Below the pieces are notes generated by a model. The model searched no databases. It saw only the letters and a list, made by a program, of their open reading frames with translations, and was not told where the DNA came from. Below, in pieces: positions 56,362 through 64,000 of a stretch of DNA of 64,000 nt; the first letter of the stretch is position 1; each line of letters starts with the position of its first letter. The stretch lies in contig CM068546.1 of the NCBI GenBank assembly GCA_035048495.1, positions 11,972,435 through 12,036,434 on the forward strand, written 5' to 3'. The DNA comes from Euptelea pleiosperma. Taxonomy: Eukaryota > Streptophyta > Magnoliopsida > Ranunculales > Eupteleaceae. The position numbers and the translations under genes are program-made.

Positions 56362-57590
56362 GGGCTTTTTTGCTTTACCCCCTTACTTTATTGATGCAAT
56401 TTGCATCTCACCCAATGTTTTCAAAATATTTGCGTCTCACCCTTTGACCATAGACAGTCATTGACATCCCAATATTTTTTAAATGACTATAATGGCCTTG
56501 GGTGAGTCGCAAATATTTTAACAACATTGGGTGCAATGCAAATTGCATCAATAAAGTAAGGGGGACAAGCAAAAAAAAAAATTCAGGGGTTTTTTTTTTT
56601 TTTTTAGGATTTTGAACTCACCTTTTTTTGAGGATTGTGAACTATAAAAGAAGGGTCAGGCTCCGTTGACAGATCTAAAATGATAGGGACACAATATAAG
56701 CCACGTGGCACACTGTTACAAGACTCTGACCGTATGGATGTTTGTCCTATCCCATGGTGGACCTACAAACCAAAAATCAGCCAGATTAGTGATTTATAGG
56801 CTTTGGATTGGACTTATTTTCATGGGCTGATCTCAACTGTGGGAATTTGAGCAGTATTTGAGGTACAAAGATGCAACACTTATAAATCACTAATCAAGCT
56901 GATTTTTGGTTTGTAAGTCCAACATGGGATAGGAAAAACATCCGTACGGTCATAGTCCTGTAACAGTGTGCCACCTGGCTTATATTGTGTCCCCATAAAA
57001 GAAACTCACCTTCACAGGTTGTTAAGCACGCTAATGTCCCTCCTCATCAACGATGATGAGGGACCACAATATGAGCGACGTGGCACACCCTTAGAGGTCA
57101 CTAACCGTACATACCAAATATCAGCCTGATTAGTAATTTCAAATCATTGGATCTCTGTACCCCAAATAATGTTCAAATTCTACAAATAAAATCAACCCAA
57201 GAAAATGATTAATCCAATGCTTAAAAAGTAACAATCAGATTAATTTTTGGTCTCTAGGTCCACCTACGGTTGGGCCAAAAAATAAATGAAGGAAGGTTTT
57301 GAGCTCACAATCCTCAAAAAAAAAAAAAAAATCTTTGAAATAAAAAAAGGATCTTTTGCTTGTCCCCCTTACTTTATTGATGAAACTTGCATTGCACCCA
57401 ATGTTTTAAAAATATTTGCATCTCACCCAAGGTCATTATAGTCATTTAAAAAATATTGGGATGTCCATCCGAAGACCATCTAAGGTCAATGACGTTGACC
57501 ATGGTCAAAGGGTGAGACGCAAATATTTTGAAAACATTGGGTGAGATGCAAATTGCATCAATAAAGTAAGGGGGTAAAGCAAAAAAGCCC
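56362..57590. mobile_element. Mutator-like TIR element of 1.23 kb, with nested foldback
   Basis: Ends GGGCTTTTTTGCTTTACCCC, with inverted identity running for about 100 bp on both sides. The flanking 9-mers TAATTTTTT and TAGTTTTTA match at 7 of 9. Each arm is itself a palindrome (ATTGATGCAATTTGCATC with its inverse). A second foldback (56686-56994) and a partial G-box repeat (about 57060-57260) sit inside. Confidence 0.7.
56686..56994. mobile_element. Foldback element nested in 56362-57590
   Basis: Left arm GGGACACAATATAAGCCACG, and the reverse-complemented right arm GGGGACACAATATAAGCCAG. The arms match for about 75 bp through the GACCGTATGGATGTTTG block. Both arms carry the G-box-region phrase GTGGCACACTGTTACA. 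Confidence 0.8.
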
Positions 57591-57828
57591 TAGTTTTTAA
57601 AAAGTTTTTTAAAACCAAATCCTAGACCCCAGGTATATGTGGAGTGGGTTCATCGGGCACATCGGGCACAAGCTTCTAAAATCCTATCGCTTCAAAATAT
57701 TTCACTTGTTAACCACCCTCAACCAACTTACAAAGGGCTTAACATGGGTTGGGTTAAGGCCTGGGGTATGTGTCAGAGGGACCATGAATCTTTGCTTTGT
57801 TCTATCAGTGATCCCTCATCCAAATATA

Positions 57829-58215
57829 TATAGGGTCGGGATTGGGGGACAACAATTTCATACAATGTTTTTGACAACAAATTTCGCAACTATTTTGGCG
57901 TACCCACATGGAAGATGAATCAATAGCTGATTTTTGTTGAGGATCATCTCCTCACCATAAAGATCACCCCTACAAAAAATCAGTACATTCTGAAATTTCT
58001 AAACCCATCAAATGTGGTTTTCAAGTTAATGATAAAATATAGATGGTCCATAATTCTTTAACTTGTAAACCGGTCTGTGAATATTAGAATGATTTTAATT
58101 TTTGAGGATGATCTCATCGCTATAGAGACCATCCTCGCCAAAATCATCCCATTCGAAAACTTCTAATTTATATATTGGCCCGCACCAAGTTTTTGTTGTC
58201 AGAAATTGTTCCAAT
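57829..58215. mobile_element. MITE of the GGGGACAAC family
   Basis: Begins TAGGGTCGGGATTGGGGGAC and shares most of its length with 38788-39172, including GGCGTACCCACATGGAAGAT and the GATCATCTCCTCACC core. The right end is degraded. Confidence 0.65.
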
Positions 58216-58219
58216 ATAT

Positions 58220-59158
58220 ATTGGGTTACACAGTCTAATGATTGGACTTGTCTAGACAGAACCAAAAACTATTCTATTGTTGCCCAAGCAATTAGACCCC
58301 CGAGCCCAATTGATTGGACTGACGAAGGATGGATTTTTTAAAGTTCTAAAACTCTTCTAAATTGATGAGAACTTTGTTCCTCTTATATATAGATGGTTCT
58401 TTGGGTTTTAAACCTAATGTTCTTAACTCCAAAACTCAAGAGAATCAATCTAAAGTAGATGAGTTTCCCAAAATCCAAAAAGAAACCCTAAGTAATCTTT
58501 TTACTATTTTGTTATTTTTTTCCTTTGTTGATCTATACTTGATGATATAAGATTATTGAATACTATCCAAGTTTGATGACCCTCCATCTAGTGACCCTCC
58601 ATCTAGGAGTTCCTTTTAATTTAAACCTAAACCTAGATGTATTAGAGAGACCACATTGTTCTTTCTTTTTCAAAATTCTTTTTGAGTTGATTGTGTGATT
58701 CGGGGATTTATTGGATCCTTTGCACTTTGGGGTTTGACCGGTGGACTCGTGCATGAAAGACAGAGGGCGTGGAAGCATTGGCAGTTGCTTGAGTGATTCG
58801 AGTGTATGTTGTTATCAACAATGTTGTGTAACTTCTCGTTTTAGTTAACTTCTTCACAACTTGATTTTTTGTCGTGAAAGGTTCTACGTAAATATCGTAT
58901 GTATTGATTGATTTTATTTCCACACTTTGATTAGATTAACTTAAATGAAAAAAAAATATCTCTGATATATTAAATCTGAATCGGTTCAGGTAATCACCTT
59001 AATAATCATAATCAATCATAACTAGGTTTGTTGTATGCGATTTTGTATCATATACCTAGATTAGTAATTGATTAAAAATTTTAAATACCTATTCATCCCT
59101 CTATAAATATCTTTTGTAAAATCCTGAAAATTCCTTAAAGGGTAATTTTGATTAGGAA
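58220..59158. other. Unassigned AT-rich stretch
   Basis: Only chance frames on both strands. A short direct repeat, GACCCTCCATCTAG, occurs twice at 58578-58608. Confidence 0.4.
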
Positions 59159-59159
59159 A

Positions 59160-59315
59160 ATGCCACGTGCATCGTGCACCTTACATGTGGCAGCACCTTA
59201 CACGTAGCACCCTTGTAAAGATCACTCATCGTATCGATATTTGACCTAGGGATGGGACAAACATCATGCAGTCAGTGGTACCTAAGAGTATGCCACCTGG
59301 CTTATACTATTGTCC
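59160..59315. repeat. G-box-type dispersed repeat, truncated
   Basis: Contains ATGCCACGTGCATCGTGCACC and ends GTATGCCACCTGGCTTATAC. Related to 39531-39946 and 56686-56994, but without clear ends. Confidence 0.45.
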
Positions 59316-60169
59316 GATGTGGGCGTGCTGGATATCCTGAACTGTGCATGGTATACTCCAACCCATGTTTTTTCCTTAGAACAAAAGAATTTAATGAGGG
59401 TTTTACCTTTTAAAGTAGATAGGCCTTTAATTGTGTCACATGCGTGGCACTACTGGTTGTCGCTTTATAACAGTATAAACATATTATGGTATTTTTAACT
59501 TTTTAGACTTTAGTTATATCTATTTTAACTTTATTTAACCATTAGAAGACTGTATTTGACTTTTGGAGAGTTTTAGAAAAAAAAAAATTTTGTGTAATCT
59601 TTATATGGGCCCCACATGGGCTTAGTAAACCCTATGCATTGAAGACTATTTTGAGGCTCATACATGTGCATTATAATTTTTATGTTAATTTTTAATTTTT
59701 TAATTAAAAATATCCACATAACTTATGACTTTAATTAATTATATTTTAATATATATTTGAATAGTGCATGCTTATTTAAGTGTTTACGCGTGTGTCATAC
59801 ACTCTATTCCTAACATTTAAAAAGATGATGACTAGGATATCTATATTAAATTTTTAAAGAAACACATTTGCTTATGTGGCTGCTACATGTACCAATAAGA
59901 ATAAATTATGAATAAAATATCATATTTAATAATACATTAAAATGTCACTTATGAAAGGGAAAAGATTTTTCTCTTTTCCCTCTGTAGAAATTGTTGAACA
60001 CTTTATGAGGAGAAAAACCTCATTTTAAAAATAAGAACTCAATTTTATTAAAGTTTAGAAACTTCCATTTTAATTAAGTTTAGAAACTCTTTTAGTCATT
60101 AATAAACTTTATTACTTTTGAAAATCTCTTTACTGACCAAAACCTAATCTTGCTAACTTAAACCTTTTC

Positions 60170-61464
60170 TAAGACTACATATAAAGCCCATAGGGGACAT
60201 CATCTTCTCATCAAGCCATTAGCTCTCCTTCTTGTCTTGTGTTGGTTCTTCCCCTTCCTCTTAAGACCCTAACATTTTCCCTTATCTTTTCTTCCATAAG
60301 GTTTGTCATCTTACGTAGTCTTTGTATACCTTAGAGTTCTAACAACTTTTCACATCTTATTACCTAAACCATAACATAATTTTTTAAGACTTTTTACTCA
60401 TTTCAAAACATTATTTTCTTTGGAAGAATTGGTAAAAAATCATTAAGCAAGAAGGAAACTAAAAAATATACCACAAAAATCAACTTCAAAGATAAGTTAT
60501 TTCCTCTATTTATTTTAATGATTATTTTCTTATAAATTATATTATATTATATGTTGATGTTACATTTTTTAATTAGTTAAAAATCATGTATTTTATTAGA
60601 TCTACATGTGTTATATATCCAAAATCATGATTAGTTATGTTAAAAGAAATTCGAGCATGTTTTAAAAATATTTGTTATTTTTTTAAAAATTTGGATTTAT
60701 ATATTATTTGTAATAGATATCATGTTGTTTTATTATTGTCTATGAAAAACGATGTATTGTTGAACCTCTATGAGATTGAAAAAGAAGATTTAGAGTACAT
60801 GAACACACATTTAAGGTTTCGTGCTGTGTTATGTGCCGAACCCTTTAAGATTTTTCCTTAAAGAGCAAAGAGAACCCGGAGCCCTAGGGTACAAAACCCC
60901 AACCCTCTTGATCTATGTGGTATTTGATAGTTTGACCCATTGTTTGTATAAAGTGTACTCCGTAGTGTTTATGTCATACACGCTCATCGAATTTTTTTTA
61001 ATGTTTAAACTCAGTTTGATTATTATTATTTTATTGCATTATTTATATTATGTATTATTTCTGTTGATTATTCCTGCCTAGTCGCTCATCTCCATAGTAA
61101 TATGGGTAATAGAATGTACCTACTGGGCTTCGTGGTTCAACCTATTTATTATGTTTTAAATTTTTTCGATGGAGCGGGTGCGTAACACATTCGAAGCCGA
61201 CAGAGAATTGATCTTTATCTTATTTTATTACTTTCCTAGAAATAATGTATTAGGTTTTACTTTAGAAGTTATGATGTAATAAATATTGATACAAATTAGT
61301 ATTTTGATAATGTGGTGATGAGACCTAGTAATAAAATAATTGAATTATTCTTCTAATTATTTTATTATCCTTACATCTAAAACCACGGGTCTTGATTATA
61401 GACTACAGGTCAGACTGAGTCGTCGCGATCTCGGGTCTGATACATATAGGTTCAGGGCGTGACA
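60170..61464 (+). mobile_element. Probable 5' LTR end of a Ty3/gypsy element
   Basis: It lies directly upstream of a primer-binding-site match and gag-like sequence, and ends near GGTTCAGGGCGTGACA. A CATATAAAG box at 60178-60186 could be the LTR promoter. The true LTR start was not found; it may lie further left, in 59320-60170. No second LTR is present in the window to confirm it. Confidence 0.4.
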
Positions 61465-61467
61465 AAG

Positions 61468-61479
61468 TGATATCAGAGC
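61468..61479 (+). other. Primer-binding site (initiator Met tRNA type)
   Basis: TGATATCAGAGC differs by one base from TGGTATCAGAGC, the common plant retrotransposon primer site. It is spaced correctly between the LTR end and gag. Confidence 0.7.
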
Positions 61480-61545
61480 CTAGAGGGATTATTACACGAG
61501 AATCGTAGGATCACTTATTAATACTTAAACAATAGGATTTACTCA

Positions 61546-63236
61546 ATGAACTCTAATGTTATATATAGTGAGTCTACACATGTTGGGCTTGAGAAATTCT
61601 TGGCCCAAGCTGTGAGGAACATGACTGCTTTTATGCAACAGCATGCCCAGTTGCAAGCACCACTAGTTCAGGTCAAGTGTGAAGAGAACCGAATGGTGAC
61701 AATAATGAGGGAGTTCAAGAGGCTTAACCCTTCATCTTTCAAAGGTACCCTTGATCCCCTTGAGGCTGAGACATAGTTGCGAGAGATGAACAAGACCGTA
61801 GAGGTCTTCTTTGCAATTAATCACCAGAAGGTAACCCTATCAGCATATATGCTCCAAGGAGAAGCTGACCATTGGTGGGCCATGGTCAAGAGATCCCGAG
61901 ATATGAGTAAGATGTCTTGGGCTCAGTTCAATGAAGTTTTTTTGGATCGATACTTTCCAGAAGCAGTAATGAATCAAAAGCGCGTCGAATTCCTATACAT
62001 AGTACAAAAGAATATGACGGTGTCTCAATATGAGGCCAAGTTCGCGAAGTTAGCACGTTTCGCACATCATATCGTGGCGGGCGAGTCTTTGAAGGCTCAA
62101 AATTTTTAAGGACTACGACCGAGAATCAGAGGAAAATTGACGACACTAAAGCTTCGCACATAAGTCGAGGTTGTCGATAGAGCACTTCTCATTGAGGTTG
62201 AGATGGATGATACTCAAAGGCTCAAAGAGCAGAACGAGAAATGACAAATTGAAGGACAAAATAACAACAAGAGACATCGAATGAATCCTCCACAACAAAT
62301 ATGATATATTGACAAAATTATGTGTCATAAATGTGGACAAATGGGGCACATCAAGGAGAATTACCCATCCCCCACAGCACCACAACCACAAGTGCCTTGC
62401 CAACAAGACACACAGCAACATGGCCAACAATACCAGATCAAATGTTTTGTATTTGGATAGCAGGGACACCATGTGAGGAATTGCCCATCACCTACGATAC
62501 ATCTACAATTGTTTCGACCACAACAACAATGACCTCAGTACCAACAGCTTCGTCCTCAATAGCCAGTACAACCACGCCCACCTCAGGAGAATCAGAATCT
62601 TGGAAATCAAGGACCTAAAGATCTATGTCAAGTTTTTTGCGATGGTAGCGCCAAACACCGAAGCAACCAATTCAATGGTCAAAGGTACCCTTTTAGTTTA
62701 CAATTCTTGGGCTAAAATTCTTTTTGATTTGGGCTTTACATACTATTTTATATCTTCTGCATTTGCTTTTACTTTAGGTTTAGAATCTGAACCCCTAAAT
62801 CACGTTTTGTGTCTCTCATGTTGGAAGGAGTGTAGAGATCACTCATATTTGTCGATCATGTAGAGTTAGGATTACTAACTAGGGACTAGTGGTTGATATA
62901 GTCCACAAGAGTCTAGTTGATTTTGATGTAATTTTTTGTATTGATTGGTTATCTGCCTACCATGCCACTATAGATTATTTTGGAAAGAGTGTGACTTTCA
63001 AGATACATGGAGGGTGGTTCAATATTCCAGAGACCACTCATATTTGTCGATCATGTAGAGTTAGGATTACTAACCAGGGACTAGTGGTTGATATAGTCCA
63101 CAAGAGTCTAGTTGATTTTGATGTAATTTTTTGTATTGATTGGTTATCTGCCTACCATGCCACCATAGATTATTTTGGAAAGAGTGTGACTTTCAAGATA
63201 CATGGAGGGTGGATCAATATTCCACTTCTACAATAA
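61546..63236 (+). pseudogene. Degenerate Ty3/gypsy gag-protease
   Basis: Gag is recognisable from LNPSSFKGTLDPLEAE, ADHWWAMVKR, WAQFNEVFLDRYFP and VSQYEAKFAKLARFA. Two zinc knuckles follow. One has lost its last cysteine (CHKCGQMGHIKENY); the other is interrupted by a stop (near 62460). The protease core normally DSGATHSF is changed to FDLGFTYYF. An in-frame 195-bp duplication follows (62834-63223), covering VDFDVIFCIDWLSAYHATID. Several stops (first at 61774-61776) make it non-functional. No reverse transcriptase follows within the window. Confidence 0.85.
62834..63223 (+). repeat. 195-bp tandem duplication in the gypsy protease region
   Basis: Units 62834-63028 and 63029-63223 are almost identical (for example ATC/ACC, ACT/ACC and TTC/ATC differences). 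The length of 195 is a multiple of three, so the second copy keeps the frame. Confidence 0.95.
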
Positions 63237-64000
63237 GAAAAGCATAAAGGAAAGTTCTAGCTTTTTGGCTCACATCTTAAGCGAAGATATCACCTGATAT
63301 TCGCTCAGACGTGCTTATTTTAAGCCATTATCTTTTTAGTGTTGTCATATTCTTTTACGTAAAACTTCTCTTTTCGTCGACTTTTCCACGTAAGAGTTTT
63401 CTCAATTGCGTACAAGACATTCGTTAGACGAAAATCGACTATTCACATGAATTAAATACAGTTCGGGAAGTTAAGATATAAAACCATTTAGATTAAGCCT
63501 CATTACGTGGTTTTTCTATCGTAGGAAACTAAAGTGGGCAATTCTAATAGATTACGAGTACACAGTTGAATGCTAGAGTCTAGGACCAAAGCTCAAGAGC
63601 CAACAGGTTGAGGACAAGAAGATACATGCCAAATGCTGGGAAAACCAAAGAATTGGAAAAGCCTGAGAGAAGATCAAGAGAGAAGGAGAGTCAAGCGCCT
63701 AAGAAGAGACTAAGGAGATTAAATCTTATCAACTAACATAAAACGAAAACTTACTCAGTTGGTGAAATATGTAGAAGACCAAGTTAAAGACTAGAGTTCA
63801 AGACCACCTGCTACCATTTTCTCTTTATTTTATAATATTGTCTCTTTCAAACCCTCATTCTCTTTTTCCTCTCAATATCAACCATCCGATCCTCTATCCT
63901 TTTGAAAGCACTCTACCCTACAACCTACCTCGGCTGATCTCCATCATCTAATGATCTATCCGATCATCATCATCCACTTCTACCGTCTGATCGTCGACAA
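63237..64000. other. Unassigned right edge
   Basis: No reverse transcriptase or other domain was recognised after the protease region. The purine-rich tract at about 63590-63730 and the CCATCC/ATCATC-rich end show no gene. Confidence 0.4.

Overview
This window is nuclear DNA from a flowering plant. The genes have many introns with GT...AG borders, intergenic sequence is AT-rich, and most of the window is transposon-derived. The protein sequences look dicot- or magnoliid-like rather than grass-like, but I cannot name the species. Three host genes are supported, all on the minus strand: a FAMA-type stomatal bHLH transcription factor (3622-5361, 4 exons, 411 aa), an intronless mitochondrial-type pentatricopeptide repeat (PPR) protein (23679-25649, 656 aa), and the 26S proteasome subunit RPN2/PSMD1 (40862-55713, 14 exons, 1002 aa). 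They are unrelated in function and form no operon or pathway.

The most notable feature is a direct duplication of about 4.8 kb. One copy (B, 48735-53539) forms part of RPN2 introns 1 and 2 and includes the working 64-bp exon 2. The other copy (A, 15800-23703) lies immediately downstream of the PPR gene and carries a spliceable-looking ghost of RPN2 exon 2. The shared segment ends inside the PPR reading frame, covering its stop codon and last seven codons. Copy A later received four DNA-transposon insertions (two hAT MITEs, one Mutator-like element and one further TIR element), whose empty sites are preserved in copy B.

Layout: 1-3600 repeats and unassigned sequence; 3622-5361 FAMA; 5400-15540 microsatellites, MITEs, a dead Ty3/gypsy fragment, a 564-bp hairpin and an inverted (twin-primed) LINE; 15800-23703 duplication copy A; 23679-25649 PPR; 25852-34977 a 9.1-kb Mutator-like element with 1.4-kb terminal inverted repeats, carrying gene fragments and a palindromic array; 35345-39170 dead copia and a rearranged endogenous pararetrovirus; 40862-55713 RPN2 with several intronic MITEs; 55870-59320 nested MITEs and foldbacks; 60170-63240 a dead Ty3/gypsy element (LTR end, primer-binding site, gag, protease); 63240-64000 unassigned.

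Host gene models were assembled by translating exons and checking splice phase by hand. Element borders marked by target-site duplications were read directly. Family names rest on remembered protein motifs, not on a database search.
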